A model generated the notes under the pieces. That model saw only the letters and a program-made list of their open reading frames with translations. It was not told the origin of the DNA and did not search any database. Both the position numbers and the translations under genes were made by a program. Positions 18,542 through 28,336 of a stretch of 64,000 bases of DNA are shown here, piece by piece. The stretch lies in NCBI RefSeq assembly GCF_016863335.1, contig NZ_BOOR01000002.1, positions 32,101-96,100 on the forward strand, in the 5' to 3' direction. Within the stretch, counting starts at the first letter, position 1. Each line of letters opens with the position of its first letter. Origin of the DNA: Planotetraspora thailandica (GTDB lineage Bacteria; Actinomycetota; Actinomycetes; Streptosporangiales; Streptosporangiaceae).

Positions 18542-19198
18542 TCAGCGCGCGCCGGCCTGGGTGTTGAGCTGGGCGACCGCGTTCTGGAAGTCGCTCACCC
18601 ATTCCGAGGTCTCCTCGGCAGTGATGACCGAAATGTCGGACATGAAGGCTCGAAGGAGTTCGAGATAGTCGTGGACCGGGGTGGGCTGCGAGTTGAGGGC
18701 GTCGTGCGCGTTGAGCGCGGCCCAGTCGAGCTGGAACTCGACGAGCCGGCGCTGAATCTTCTGCACGGCGACCATGTCGCGCATCCACCCCGAGGACAGC
18801 CCGAGGAAATGGTCGAAGCCGATGCAGACGCCGGCGGCCGCCAGCAGCACGTATCCCCAGGCGAGGTTGCCCGAGTTGTTCTGGGTGCCTCCGGCGGTCG
18901 CGATCAGCGGCTGGAGGGCGCCCGCCGCGCCCAGCAGGATCGCCAGGGCGCGCAGGATCTGGGACGGGACACGCTTGCGCATCCGGTCGTCCAGGTACCA
19001 CTCGGCGTTCTCGATCGCCCTGCCCTCCGCGACCTCGTACATCCGGCGCAGCGCCTCGTCGGGTGCCCGCCACTGCTCGGGCGACAGCAGCACGAACCGG
19101 TGCGTGCGCAGGTCGCGCTGCCTGCGTGCGCGCCTGGCGGCCTTCCGCAGGTCGGCTTTCAGGGGGGTGGGGGCGCCCGGCCCGTCAGGCATGGTCAC
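18542..19198 (-). CDS. SLATT-domain-like two-helix membrane protein
   Basis: 218 residues from GTG 19198 (GGAG five bases upstream; ATG 19192 is the alternative). A basic N-terminus is followed by EGRAIENAEWYLDDRMRKR, two adjacent hydrophobic helices (about 83-105 and 113-133), then LGLSSGWMRDMVAVQKIQRR and an acidic helical tail. This layout resembles SLATT domains, proposed pore-forming effectors linked to nucleotide-signalled conflict systems (family knowledge; match by eye). No nucleotidyltransferase or SLOG sensor gene is adjacent. The start overlaps the end of an upstream frame without a start codon (see 19195-19380). Confidence 0.6.
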   Translation of the reverse strand: MTMPDGPGAPTPLKADLRKAARRARRQRDLRTHRFVLLSPEQWRAPDEALRRMYEVAEGRAIENAEWYLDDRMRKRVPSQILRALAILLGAAGALQPLIATAGGTQNNSGNLAWGYVLLAAAGVCIGFDHFLGLSSGWMRDMVAVQKIQRRLVEFQLDWAALNAHDALNSQPTPVHDYLELLRAFMSDISVITAEETSEWVSDFQNAVAQLNTQAGAR

Positions 19199-19380
19199 TT
19201 CTTCTCCGGAGGCTGCGTCAGCTCGGTGTCGTACGGCACCTGCCGGGGATCGGCGAGGTCATCTGGTGCGAACGTACACAGATTGATCGCCGACCAGAAG
19301 CCCGAGTCCCAGACTTCCGGCGTGGCCGTACGGCTTTCGGAGGTTACGGGCTGAGGGGAGCCCCGGCGGGTCGTGCATGA
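19195..19380 (-). pseudogene. 5'-truncated ORF coupled to the SLATT-like gene
   Basis: An open frame of 61 codons ends at TGA 19197-19195, overlapping the SLATT-like start as GTGA, as in coupled genes. Codons are GC3-rich and the product looks protein-like (VWDSGFWSAINLCTFAP, later DTELTQPPEKK). There is no usable ATG, GTG or TTG apart from one GTG 16 codons from the end. Upstream it stops at a TGA inside the outermost core of array B. It looks like the tail of a gene whose 5' part was lost where the array now lies; function unknown. Confidence 0.4.
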
Positions 19381-19491
19381 TCACGACATGCGTCGTCGCA
19401 GGTCGGGCGGCACATCGCCGAACTTCTGCATGATCACGATACGGGTCGGGCCAGGTCGCGGGCATGAAACCCGAACTTCTGCATGATCACG
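19375..19491 (-). repeat. 53-bp phased TGATCA array B (three cores)
   Basis: GCATGATCAC cores start at 19375, 19428 and 19481, exactly 53 bp apart. Both intervals have CAGGTC and GAACTTC. The last core runs into GCCCAAGAGGGG and the pgl terminator hairpin. On the pgl strand the order is stop codon, hairpin, repeats, as in arrays A and C. Confidence 0.9.
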
Positions 19492-19495
19492 CCCA

Positions 19496-19531
19496 AGAGG
19501 GGCCCTGGGCCCGGGGGACCCAGGGCCCTCT
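19496..19531 (-). terminator. Terminator hairpin after pgl
   Basis: GGGCCCTGGG (19500-19509) and CCCAGGGCCC (19519-19528) form a perfect 10-bp stem with a nine-base loop; AGAG/CTCT flanks can extend it past a one-base bulge. It lies six bases beyond the pgl stop and marks the end of the pentose-phosphate operon. Confidence 0.8.
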
Positions 19532-19536
19532 GGAGG

Positions 19537-20313
19537 TCAGGGGGAGGCGATGCGGCCGAGGGTGGGGGGGATCTTGGTGGCGGATCCCCGGTCGAGCAGG
19601 AAGAGGGTGCCGTGACGTCCCCTGGCCCCCGCCGCCGGCACCTGCATCGGGCCGGCGGACGATAGGGCGAGGTGGACGGCCTGCGCCTTCTCCGCGCCTC
19701 CGGCGACCACCCACACCTCACGGGCGGCGTTGATGGCCGGGAAGGTCAGGGAGATCCGGGTGGGCGGCGGCTTGGGCGAGCCGTGCACCGCCACGACCGA
19801 GCGCTCCTGCTCGTACAACGCCGGCTGGCCGGGGAACAGGGACGCGACGTGCCCGTCCGGGCCCATCCCGAGGAGCAGCACGTCGAACGTGGGCACCGGG
19901 CCGTGGTCCTCGGGCCTGGCGGCCTTGGCCAGCTCGACGGCGTACGCCTCGGCCGCCTCCTCCGCCGTGAGGCCGGAATCCGGGCCGGGCATCGGGTGCA
20001 CGCGGGACGGGTCGACGTCCACGTGGTCGAGCAGGGCCTGCCTGGCCCCGGTCTCGTTGCGCTCGGGGTGGCCGTCGGGGAGGAACCGCTCGTCTCCCCA
20101 CCAGATGTCGAGCGCGCGCCAGTCGATCGCGTCACGGGCGGGCGTCGCGGCCACCGCCGCGAGCGTGGCGATGCCGACGGTCCCGCCGGTCAGCACGACG
20201 TGGGCCGAGCCGCGGGCGGCCTGGGTGTCCACCAGCCGCGTGATCAGCCGGGCGGCGGCCGCCTGGGCCAGCACCTCGGTGTCGCGGTGGACGATGACTG
20301 TGGGAACGCTCAT
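19537..20313 (-). CDS. pgl: 6-Phosphogluconolactonase
   Basis: 258 residues from ATG 20313. It hydrolyses 6-phosphogluconolactone, step two of the oxidative pentose-phosphate pathway. Motifs: VVLTGGTVG near the N-terminus, WWGDERFLPDGHPERN, and LLLGMGPDGHVASLFPG, typical of the DevB/glucosamine-6-phosphate-isomerase-like fold. Last gene of tkt-tal-pgi-zwf-opcA-pgl on the minus strand. The 187-bp gap to opcA is longer than others in the block, so an extra promoter is possible. Confidence 0.95.
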   Translation of the reverse strand: MSVPTVIVHRDTEVLAQAAAARLITRLVDTQAARGSAHVVLTGGTVGIATLAAVAATPARDAIDWRALDIWWGDERFLPDGHPERNETGARQALLDHVDVDPSRVHPMPGPDSGLTAEEAAEAYAVELAKAARPEDHGPVPTFDVLLLGMGPDGHVASLFPGQPALYEQERSVVAVHGSPKPPPTRISLTFPAINAAREVWVVAGGAEKAQAVHLALSSAGPMQVPAAGARGRHGTLFLLDRGSATKIPPTLGRIASP

Positions 20314-20500
20314 GACGTCTTCTCTTTCACGCGCGTGGATTTCACGTGCCAAAAGCCCCGGCGACTCGGGCGTGCCGGGCGCTTCACCTGCCAGGTTCGC
20401 ATGTCCGGGCCGGTCTTCCGTCCGACCCGCCGTCATGCCGACCGAATCGGGACCCGGCCATGCGGCCGGGGAGCCCGCCACGGGGCTCCCCGGCCACGGG

Positions 20501-21412
20501 TCAGCCGGATCCCTTGGCCAGTTGCTGCAGCGCCGACGAGTACGTCTCGTCTGGGTCCAGCCTGCGCAGTTCCTCGGCGAGGAGCTCGGAGGTGGCCCTG
20601 CGCGTCAGCGCGACCCGCCGGTCGGGCTGACCGGGCTTGGACAGTGTGGCCAGCCGGGCGTCGCCCCTGGTCACCTCGAGCCGGCCGCCGCCGCCCAGGT
20701 CGAGCCGCACGGCGGTGAGGCCGGGGCCGGAGGAGTCGGTCACCCGGACGGGGGCGCCGAGCCGCTGCGACAACCACGCCGCGAGCAGCGGCGCGCTGGC
20801 GTTGTCGGGCACGGCCTCCACGACACCGGACTCGACCTTCCCCACCGGCTGGTCGAACGCCGCGGCGAGCAGGCTCCGCCACGGGGTGAGCCGGGTCCAG
20901 GTCAGGTCGGTGTCCCCGGGGACGTAGCCGCCGAGCCTGGACGTGATCGTCGCCAGCGGGTCACGCGTGGAGCGGGCGTCGGTGATGCGCCGGCTGGCCA
21001 GCCGTCCGACGGGGTCCTGCGCGGGCACCGCGGGGGCGTCGCCGGGCCACCAGACCACGACGGGGGTGTCGGTGAGCAGCAGCGGGGTGATCACCGAGTC
21101 GGCGTGGCCGGTCAGCTCGCCGTACAGGCGCAGCAGCACGACCTCGCCGGGGGAGGACTCGCCCACCCTGATCTCGGCGTCGAGCCGGTTGGGCTCGGCC
21201 GGATCACGGTTGATGATCACCAGTATGCGCGACGGGTGCTCGCGCGCCGCCTCGGTCGCCGCCCGGACCGCGTCGTACTGCCCGGCCTCGTCGACCACCA
21301 TCACGAGCGTCAGCACCATGCCCACGGCCGGAGCGCCCATCTGGTGGCGCAGCCGGGTGAGCGTCGAGGAGATCTTCGACGCCGTCGTCTCTGTCAGGTT
21401 GAAGGTCGTCAC
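20501..21412 (-). CDS. opcA: Glucose-6-phosphate dehydrogenase assembly protein OpcA
   Basis: 303 residues from GTG 21412, with GGGGAG seven bases upstream. OpcA is an actinobacterial and cyanobacterial factor needed for full glucose-6-phosphate dehydrogenase activity. Characteristic segments are VLTLVMVVDE, SRILVIINRDP and DTPVVVWWPGDAP. It sits 37 bp after zwf, the expected pairing, so co-expression with its partner enzyme is very likely. Confidence 0.95.
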   Translation of the reverse strand: MTTFNLTETTASKISSTLTRLRHQMGAPAVGMVLTLVMVVDEAGQYDAVRAATEAAREHPSRILVIINRDPAEPNRLDAEIRVGESSPGEVVLLRLYGELTGHADSVITPLLLTDTPVVVWWPGDAPAVPAQDPVGRLASRRITDARSTRDPLATITSRLGGYVPGDTDLTWTRLTPWRSLLAAAFDQPVGKVESGVVEAVPDNASAPLLAAWLSQRLGAPVRVTDSSGPGLTAVRLDLGGGGRLEVTRGDARLATLSKPGQPDRRVALTRRATSELLAEELRRLDPDETYSSALQQLAKGSG

Positions 21413-21449
21413 CGCGAGCTCCCCTCGTTTTGCGCTTCGGGCAGCCGGT

Positions 21450-23162
21450 TCACATCCGCCTCCAGGCGCGTCCGTCCCTGGCGAGCATGGCGTCGGCCGA
21501 CGCGGGGCCCCAGCCGCCGGAGGCGTAACCCTCCGGCTGGCCGTGGGCGGCCCAGAACTCCTCGACCGGGTCCATGATCATCCAGGAGAGCTCGACCTCC
21601 TTCTGGTGCGGGAACAGCGGCGGGTCGCCGATCATGACGTCCAGCAGCAGCCGCTCGTACGCCTCGGGAGACGACTCCATGAACGACTCGCCGTAGGCGA
21701 AGTCCATGCTGACGTCCCTGACCTCCATGGCCGTGCCCGGCACCTTCGACCCGAAGCGCACCGTGATGCCCTCGTCCGGCTGCACCCGGATCACCAGGGC
21801 GTTCTGCCCGAGGATCTCCGTGTCGTCCTTGCTGAACGGCAGGTGCGGCGCCCGCTGGAACACGACGGCGACCTCGGTCATGCGGCGGCTGAGCCGCTTG
21901 CCCGTGCGCAGGTAGAACGGCACACCCGCCCAGCGGCGGTTGGCCACCTCCAGGCGGACGGCCGCGTAGGTCTCGGTGATCGAGTCCGGCGAGATGCCGT
22001 CCTCCTCCAGATAGCCGACGACGGGTTCGCCGCCCTGCCAGCCCCTGGCGTACTGGCCGCGCGCGGTGCCGGTGGCCAGGTCGGCCGGCAGCTGCACGGC
22101 CCGCAGCACCTTCTCCTTCTCCCGCCGCAGCGCGTCGGCGTCGAAGGAGATCGGGTCCTCCATCGCCACCAGAGCGAGCAGTTGGAGCAGGTGGTTCTGG
22201 ATCACGTCCCTGGCCGCGCCGATGCCGTCGTAGTAGCCCGCACGACCCCCGATGCCGATGTCCTCGGCCATCGTGATCTGGATGTGGTCGACGTAGCCGC
22301 GGTTCCAGATCGGCTCGTACAGCGTGTTGGCGAAGCGGAGCGCCAGGATGTTCTGGACGGTCTCCTTGCCCAGGTAGTGGTCGATCCGGAAGACCGACTC
22401 CTCCGGGAAGACCGCGTTGGTGATCGCGTTGAGCTCGCGGGCGCTCTTGAGGTCGTGGCCGAACGGCTTCTCGATGACCACGCGCCGCCACGAGCCGTCC
22501 GGGGCCTTGGCCAGGTCGGTCCGCTTGATCTGCTCGATCACCGTGGGGAAGAACTTCGGCGGCACCGAGAGGTAGAAGGCGTAGTTGCCCCCCGTGCCCC
22601 GGGTCTGGTCGATCTCCTTGAGCATCATCGACAGCACGTCGAACGCGCCGTCGTCGTCGAACTCGCCCGGGCAGAAGTGGATGCCCTCGCGGATCTGCTT
22701 CCAGACCTCCTCGCGGAACGGCGTCCGCGCGTTCTCCTTGACAGCTTCGTAGGTGACCTGCGCGAAGTCCTCGTGCGCCCAGTCACGCCTGGCGAAGCCC
22801 ACCAGGGAGAACCCGGGCGGCAACAGCCCACGGTTGCCCAGGTCGTAGATCGCCGGCAACAGCTTGCGCTTGGCGAGGTCGCCGGTCACGCCGAACAGCA
22901 CGAGCACGCACGGCCCGGCCACGCGGGGGAGCCGCTTGTCGCGGGGGTCGCGCAGCGGGTTGCCCGCGATCGTCTCCTCGGTGGTGGCGACGGACGCCAC
23001 CTGCGCCGCGACGGCGGTCGAGTGCTCGACCGGCGCGGCGGGAGTCGTCGTGGGGGCCGGCGGCGCCACCGGCGCGACCTCCGGCTCGGCCGGTTCGGTC
23101 TGCACTGTCACTGGTACGGCTTCGGGCTGGGCCGGGTCGGCCTGCCCTGTCGGCTCAGTCAT
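21450..23162 (-). CDS. zwf: Glucose-6-phosphate 1-dehydrogenase
   Basis: 570 residues from ATG 23162, with GGGAGG seven bases upstream. First step of the oxidative pentose-phosphate pathway. The NADP site reads FGVTGDLAKRKLLPA and the substrate site RIDHYLGKE carries the key His262. Compared with usual actinobacterial enzymes (about 505-510 residues) there is an extra N-terminus of about 60 residues rich in Pro, Ala, Glu and Val before NPLRDPRDKRLPR. It contains no start with a better ribosome site, so it is probably translated. It lies 47 bp after pgi. Confidence 0.95.
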   Translation of the reverse strand: MTEPTGQADPAQPEAVPVTVQTEPAEPEVAPVAPPAPTTTPAAPVEHSTAVAAQVASVATTEETIAGNPLRDPRDKRLPRVAGPCVLVLFGVTGDLAKRKLLPAIYDLGNRGLLPPGFSLVGFARRDWAHEDFAQVTYEAVKENARTPFREEVWKQIREGIHFCPGEFDDDGAFDVLSMMLKEIDQTRGTGGNYAFYLSVPPKFFPTVIEQIKRTDLAKAPDGSWRRVVIEKPFGHDLKSARELNAITNAVFPEESVFRIDHYLGKETVQNILALRFANTLYEPIWNRGYVDHIQITMAEDIGIGGRAGYYDGIGAARDVIQNHLLQLLALVAMEDPISFDADALRREKEKVLRAVQLPADLATGTARGQYARGWQGGEPVVGYLEEDGISPDSITETYAAVRLEVANRRWAGVPFYLRTGKRLSRRMTEVAVVFQRAPHLPFSKDDTEILGQNALVIRVQPDEGITVRFGSKVPGTAMEVRDVSMDFAYGESFMESSPEAYERLLLDVMIGDPPLFPHQKEVELSWMIMDPVEEFWAAHGQPEGYASGGWGPASADAMLARDGRAWRRM

Positions 23163-23209
23163 GGGGCCACCTCCCTGACGTTCCCTTCGTCGATAACGCA
23201 TCGCATTGG

Positions 23210-24835
23210 TCAGAGCTCCTCTGCCACCGAGAGAAGGTGCCTGACCCCGGCGATCCGGTCGGTCAGGTGGAGACGGACGGCGGGTCTTCCCCGGGAGGCC
23301 AGCGCCCGCAGGTCGCCGAGCGCCTGCGCGAGCTGCAGCCGGCCCAGCGTGTACGGCATGTCGGGGACGTCGATGTCGTTCGTGACCGCCCCCGTGATCT
23401 GCAGGAACGTGCCCGCGGCCGGGCCGCCCTTGTGGAACTGGCCGGTCGAGTGGAGGAAACGCGGGCCCCACCCGAACGTCACCGGCCGGTCGGTGCGGTA
23501 GTCCAGCAGGGCGCGCAGCGTGGCCACGTCCGCGCTCGCCCAGGCCTCGGTCAGCTCCTCGAACGAGGCGTCGCCCACGGCGGCCGCGTCGAACGCCGCC
23601 TCCCGGTCCAGGTACGCCATGATCGCCAGGTATCCGCGGTCGGGCACCGCCTGGAGCAGCCAGGTCAGCACGTCGGCGAGGTCCTTGGTGTTGCCCGGCA
23701 GGTCGCCGTAGACCTCGACCGGGCCGTCGGTCAGCACCGGCGTGCCCGCCGGCAGCGGCCCGTCGCCCGCCTCCTCGAGGATCCTGAGCGTGTTCTCCTT
23801 CGACTCGGCCACGTTCGGCTGGTCGAAGGGGTCGATTCCGAGGACCCGGCCCGCGATGGCCGTGGCGTACTCCCAGACGAGGAACTGCGCGCCCAGCGGC
23901 CCGTCGATGCTGCGCTCGCCGTCACGGCCGATGTTCACCGTGTACTGGTCGTCGTCCTCGGCCGCCTCCGCGCCGACCACGGGCAGGATGCCCTTGCCCT
24001 GCTTGCCGGTCGACTCGGCGATCAGCTGCTCGATCCAGTCGGGCAGGCCGTTGATCTCCGACAGGCTGTCCAGCAGGATCAGCTTGTCGCGGCCCGCCAG
24101 ATACTCCGCGCCGAGCAGGGCGCCGAGCTCCAGGCCCGGGTTGCCCTCGTTCTGCGCGAGCAGCGGCCGTACGGCGGCGGCGTCGTCGAGCAGCCTGCTC
24201 ACGTCGGCCCCCGCCAGCGCGCTCGGCACCAGGCCGAACGCGCTGAGCGCGCTGTAGCGGCCGCCGACGTTCGGGTCGGCCAGGATGACCTGGTAACCCG
24301 ACTCGATGGCCGTCTGCTCCAGCGGGGAGCCGGGGTCGGTCACCACGATGATCCGGTCGGCCGGGTCGATCCCGGCGTCCACGAACGCCTTCTCGTAGAT
24401 CCTGCGATGGCTGTCGGTCTCGATCGTGGCGCCGCTCTTGCTGGCGACCACGACGAGCGTGCGCTCCAGCCGGTCCTCAAGGGCCCGCCGCACCTGGTGC
24501 GGGTCGGTCGTGTCGAGGACCGTCAGCGGCACGTCCTCGGTCGCACAGATCACCTCGGGGGCGAGCGAGGAGCCGCCCATCCCCGCGAGCACCACGTGGT
24601 CGAGACCCTCGGCCTGGGCCTTCTCGACGAGGTTGACGATCTCCGGCAGCAGCTCCCTGCCGGTCAGCGGGAGGTTCAGCCACCCGAGCCTGATCGTCGC
24701 CTCCGCCTGGCTCCGCGCACCCCACAGCGAGGGATCACCCGCGGCCAGCGCCGCGGGCACCCCCTCGGCGGTCAGGGACTCCCTGACCGCCCGTACGGCA
24801 TCGGCGTCGCCGCCGATGCCAACGTCGATGGACAT
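23210..24835 (-). CDS. pgi: Glucose-6-phosphate isomerase
   Basis: 541 residues from ATG 24835, six bases after the tal stop. It interconverts glucose-6-phosphate and fructose-6-phosphate, allowing carbon to cycle back into the oxidative branch. SIS-type sugar-phosphate segments are visible: VLAGMGGSSLAPEV, then VVASKSGATIETDSH for phosphate binding. It belongs to the divergent isomerase form that often sits between tal and zwf in actinobacteria. No strong ribosome site, consistent with translational coupling to tal. Confidence 0.92.
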   Translation of the reverse strand: MSIDVGIGGDADAVRAVRESLTAEGVPAALAAGDPSLWGARSQAEATIRLGWLNLPLTGRELLPEIVNLVEKAQAEGLDHVVLAGMGGSSLAPEVICATEDVPLTVLDTTDPHQVRRALEDRLERTLVVVASKSGATIETDSHRRIYEKAFVDAGIDPADRIIVVTDPGSPLEQTAIESGYQVILADPNVGGRYSALSAFGLVPSALAGADVSRLLDDAAAVRPLLAQNEGNPGLELGALLGAEYLAGRDKLILLDSLSEINGLPDWIEQLIAESTGKQGKGILPVVGAEAAEDDDQYTVNIGRDGERSIDGPLGAQFLVWEYATAIAGRVLGIDPFDQPNVAESKENTLRILEEAGDGPLPAGTPVLTDGPVEVYGDLPGNTKDLADVLTWLLQAVPDRGYLAIMAYLDREAAFDAAAVGDASFEELTEAWASADVATLRALLDYRTDRPVTFGWGPRFLHSTGQFHKGGPAAGTFLQITGAVTNDIDVPDMPYTLGRLQLAQALGDLRALASRGRPAVRLHLTDRIAGVRHLLSVAEEL

Positions 24836-24841
24836 GCGTGC

Positions 24842-25945
24842 TCAGGCCTTCCGCAGCTCTGCGTCGACCGTCTCGAGGAGTTCCTTCCAGGACGTCTCGA
24901 ACTTCTCGACGCCCTCGTCCTCGAGGACGCGCACGACGTCGTCGTAGTCGATGCCCGCGTCCTTGAGCGCGGCCATGACGTTCCACGCCTGCTCGTAGAA
25001 CGGCCGGATGGTGTCGCCGGAGATCTTGCCGTGGTCGGCCGTCACGTCCAGCGTCTTCTCGGGCATCGTGTTGACGATGCCTGCAGTGACGAGCTGGTCG
25101 ACGTACAGCGTGTCCGGGTAGTCCGGGTTCTTGACGCCGGTCGAGGCCCACAGCGGGCGCTGCGGGCGGGCGCCGGCGGTGCGCAGGGCCTGCCAGCGCG
25201 GCGAGTTCATGACCTCCTCGAAGGCCGCGAACGCGAGCCGGGCGTTGGCGACGCCCGCCTGGCCCTTCAGCGCGAGCGCCTCCGGCGTGCCGATCTTCTC
25301 CAGCCGGGCGTCGATCTCGGTGTCGACGCGGCTGACGAAGAACGACGCCACCGACTCGATGCCGGCCAGGTTGTGCCCGTTGGCCTTGGCCTTCTCCAGG
25401 CCGCTCAGCCAGGCGTCCATGACCGCGCGGTACCGCTCGAGGGAGAAGATCAGCGTGACGTTGACGCTGATGCCCTCCGACAGGGCCTGCGTGATCGCGG
25501 GAAGGCCCTCGACCGTCGCCGGGATCTTGATGTGCACGTTCGGCCGGTCGACCATCCACCACAGGGCGCGGGCCTCGGAGATGGTGGGCTCGGTCTTGCG
25601 GGCGAGCCGGGGGTCGACCTCGATGGAGACCCGGCCGTCCACGCCGCCCGTCGCGTCGTAGACGGGCTTGAGCACGTCGGCGGCCCAGCGGATGTCGAAG
25701 GTCGTGATGGCACGCACGGCCTCGTCGACCGAGACTCCGCGCACGGCCAGGTCCCGCAGCTGCACGGCGTAGGCGTCGCCCTTGCTCAGCGCGTTCGCGA
25801 AGATCGTGGGGTTCGACGTGACACCGGTCACGGCCTTGTCACGGATCAGCGCGGCCAGGTTGCCGCTGCGCAGCCGCTCACGGCTGATGTCGTCGAGCCA
25901 GATGGAGACGCCGGCGTCGACGAGCCTCTTCAGGTTCTCGCTCAT
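24842..25945 (-). CDS. tal: Transaldolase
   Basis: 367 residues. It moves a dihydroxyacetone unit between sedoheptulose-7-phosphate and glyceraldehyde-3-phosphate. The Schiff-base lysine is Lys140 in [18 protein letters not shown] near residue 43 and [15 protein letters not shown] are the other signatures of the long actinobacterial form. It starts ten bases after tkt, in the same operon. Confidence 0.96.
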   Translation of the reverse strand: MSENLKRLVDAGVSIWLDDISRERLRSGNLAALIRDKAVTGVTSNPTIFANALSKGDAYAVQLRDLAVRGVSVDEAVRAITTFDIRWAADVLKPVYDATGGVDGRVSIEVDPRLARKTEPTISEARALWWMVDRPNVHIKIPATVEGLPAITQALSEGISVNVTLIFSLERYRAVMDAWLSGLEKAKANGHNLAGIESVASFFVSRVDTEIDARLEKIGTPEALALKGQAGVANARLAFAAFEEVMNSPRWQALRTAGARPQRPLWASTGVKNPDYPDTLYVDQLVTAGIVNTMPEKTLDVTADHGKISGDTIRPFYEQAWNVMAALKDAGIDYDDVVRVLEDEGVEKFETSWKELLETVDAELRKA

Positions 25946-25955
25946 TGTCAGTCCC

Positions 25956-28058
25956 TCAGTTTCCAGTCGTCTCGCCCTTGTCAGCCCCGGACTTCGCCAG
26001 GCTGGCCTTGGCGGCGGCCACCAGTCGGTCGGCGGTGAGGCCGAACTGCTCGTAGATCGTCTTGTACGGAGCGGAGGCTCCGAAGTGCTCCAAACTCAGC
26101 ACTTCCCCCGCATCCCCCACGAACTCGTGCCAGCCGAGGGAGATTCCCGCTTCGATGGCGACTCGGGCCTTCACGCCCGAGGGAATCACGGTCTGCCGGT
26201 AGGCGGCGTCCTGCTCCCTGAACCACTCGACGCACGGCATCGAGACGACCCGGGCCGCGATGCCCTGCGATTCGAGGATCGCGCGGGCCTCGACGGCGAT
26301 CTCGACCTCGCTGCCGGTGCCGATGAGGACGACCTCAGGCTGCCCGTTGGATGCGTCCTGCAGGACGTAACCGCCGCGGGCGACCTTGTCCACGTCGTCG
26401 GTGCCCTCGTAGACGGGCAGGTTCTGCCGGGTGAGCGCGAGGGCCGCGGGACGGTCGTCGTGCTCCAGGATCACCTTCCACGCCGCCGCGGTCTCGTTCG
26501 CGTCGGCCGGGCGCACCACGTCGAGGCCGGGGATCGCGCGCAGCGCCCACAGGTGCTCGATGGGCTGGTGGGTCGGGCCGTCCTCGCCGAGGCCGATCGA
26601 GTCGTGCGTCCACACATAGGTCACGGGCAGCTTCATCAGCGCGGCCAGCCGTACGGCGGGGCGCATGTAGTCGCTGAAGACCAGGAACGTGCCGCCGTAG
26701 GGGCGGGTGCCGTTGTGCAGCGCGATGCCGTTGAGGATGGAGCCCATCCCGTGCTCGCGGATGCCGAAGTGGAGGGTCCGGCCGTACGGGTTGCCGGGGA
26801 ACTCCTTGGTCTGGTGGTTCTCCGGGATGAAGGAGGGCTCGCCCTTCATCGTGGTGAGGTTGGACTCGGCCAGGTCGGCAGAGCCGCCCCACAGCTCGGG
26901 CAGCACCGGCGCGAGGGCGGTCAGCACCTCGCCGGACGCCTTGCGAGTGGCGACGGAGGAGCCCACCTCGAAGGTCGGCAGCACCGTGTCCCAGCCGGCG
27001 GGCAGCTTGCGGCGCGAGATCCGGTCGAACAGCTCGGCGCGCTCCGGGCTCGAGTCGCGCCAGCTCTGGTAGCCCTTGTCCCAGTCGGCGTGGGCGTCGC
27101 GGCCCCGGGCCAGAACCTCGCGCGCGTGGGCGAGCACCTCGTCGGGAACGTCGAAGTGCTTCTCCGGGTCCATGCCCATGACCTGCTTGGTGGCCGCCAC
27201 CTCGGCCGCGCCGAGCGCCGAGCCGTGGATCTTGCCGGTGTTCTGCTTGTTCGGCGCGGGCCAGCCGATGATCGTGCGGAGCTTGATGATCGACGGCTTG
27301 CCGGTCTCGGCCCGGGCGGTCTCCAGGGCCGCGTACAGCGCCTGGACGTCCTCCTTGTATTCGCCCGTGGTCAGCCAGTCGACCTCCTGGACGTGCCAGC
27401 CGTACGCCTCGTAGCGCTTGAGCACGTCCTCCGACAGGGCGATGTTGGTGTCGTCCTCGATCGAGATCTGGTTCGAGTCGAAGATCACCACAAGGTTGCC
27501 GAGCTGCTGGTGGCCGGCGATCGAGGCGACCTCGTGGTTGATGCCTTCCTCGATGTCGCCCTCGGACGCGATGCACCAGATCATGTGGTCGAACGGCGAC
27601 TCACCCCGGGCGGCGTCCGGGTCGAACAGGCCGCGCTCGCGGCGGGCGGCCATCGCCATGCCCACGGCGTTGCCGAAGCCCTGGCCCAGCGGTCCGGTGG
27701 TGGTCTCCACCCCGGCCGTGTGCCCGTGCTCCGGGTGGCCCGGGGTGAGGCTGCCCCACTGGCGGAGCGCCTTCAGGTCGTCCAGAGTCAGGCCGTAGCC
27801 CGACAGGTACAGCTGAATGTAAAGCGTCAGGCTGCTGTGGCCCGCGGACAGCACGAACCTGTCCCGGCCCGCCCAGGCGGTGTCGGACGGATCGTGCCGC
27901 ATGACCCGCTGGAAAAGGAGGTATGCGGCGGGAGCGAGGCTCATCGCGGTGCCGGGATGCCCCGAACCCGCCTTCTCCACCGCGTCCATGGCCAGGGCGC
28001 GTACAACGTCGACTGACTGCCGATCGAGGTCGCTCCACTCAAGGCTTTCGCTGCTCAA
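25956..28058 (-). CDS. tkt: Transketolase
   Basis: 700 residues from TTG 28058, which has AGAGGGGA nine bases upstream and gives the usual start [16 protein letters not shown]. An ATG at 28100 would add 14 residues and cannot be excluded. A thiamine-diphosphate enzyme of the non-oxidative pentose-phosphate pathway. Motifs: [26 protein letters not shown] (cofactor GDI region) and [15 protein letters not shown]. First gene of tkt-tal-pgi-zwf-opcA-pgl and divergent from ctaB; the 278-bp gap should hold both promoters. Confidence 0.96.
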   Translation of the reverse strand: MSSESLEWSDLDRQSVDVVRALAMDAVEKAGSGHPGTAMSLAPAAYLLFQRVMRHDPSDTAWAGRDRFVLSAGHSSLTLYIQLYLSGYGLTLDDLKALRQWGSLTPGHPEHGHTAGVETTTGPLGQGFGNAVGMAMAARRERGLFDPDAARGESPFDHMIWCIASEGDIEEGINHEVASIAGHQQLGNLVVIFDSNQISIEDDTNIALSEDVLKRYEAYGWHVQEVDWLTTGEYKEDVQALYAALETARAETGKPSIIKLRTIIGWPAPNKQNTGKIHGSALGAAEVAATKQVMGMDPEKHFDVPDEVLAHAREVLARGRDAHADWDKGYQSWRDSSPERAELFDRISRRKLPAGWDTVLPTFEVGSSVATRKASGEVLTALAPVLPELWGGSADLAESNLTTMKGEPSFIPENHQTKEFPGNPYGRTLHFGIREHGMGSILNGIALHNGTRPYGGTFLVFSDYMRPAVRLAALMKLPVTYVWTHDSIGLGEDGPTHQPIEHLWALRAIPGLDVVRPADANETAAAWKVILEHDDRPAALALTRQNLPVYEGTDDVDKVARGGYVLQDASNGQPEVVLIGTGSEVEIAVEARAILESQGIAARVVSMPCVEWFREQDAAYRQTVIPSGVKARVAIEAGISLGWHEFVGDAGEVLSLEHFGASAPYKTIYEQFGLTADRLVAAAKASLAKSGADKGETTGN

Positions 28059-28336
28059 CTGCTCGAATCCCCTCTTGTTATTTCGCGGCGGTTGTGGCAT
28101 TTTCCGCCCCACGGGGACCCTAGTGGGTCCGGCGCAGTGCCGTTCGGCAACCCCTCGCTCGAGCCGCGGGTTCCTGAGCAGCGAGGCCTCCGGGTGGCGG
28201 GACGGGACGGCTTTCGGCCCCAATTCCTGGACCACCGGTCTTCCCGACTACAGTGATTCATCAAGTGCCGGCGTGCTGCCCGGAGATCCGCTCTATTCAG
28301 AGGTTACGCGTTGACCCCGCATGTGTTGGAAGCGCC

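Noticed and set aside
19259..19465. Possible 68-residue ORF crossing array B
   Set aside because: Runs through the repeat cores in a frame that other arrays do not keep open; the neighbouring frame ending at 19195 looks more protein-like.
23237..26038. Very long open frame antisense to pgi and tal
   Set aside because: Same high-GC artefact; low-complexity Arg/Gly/Val/Leu text opposite two well-conserved enzymes.
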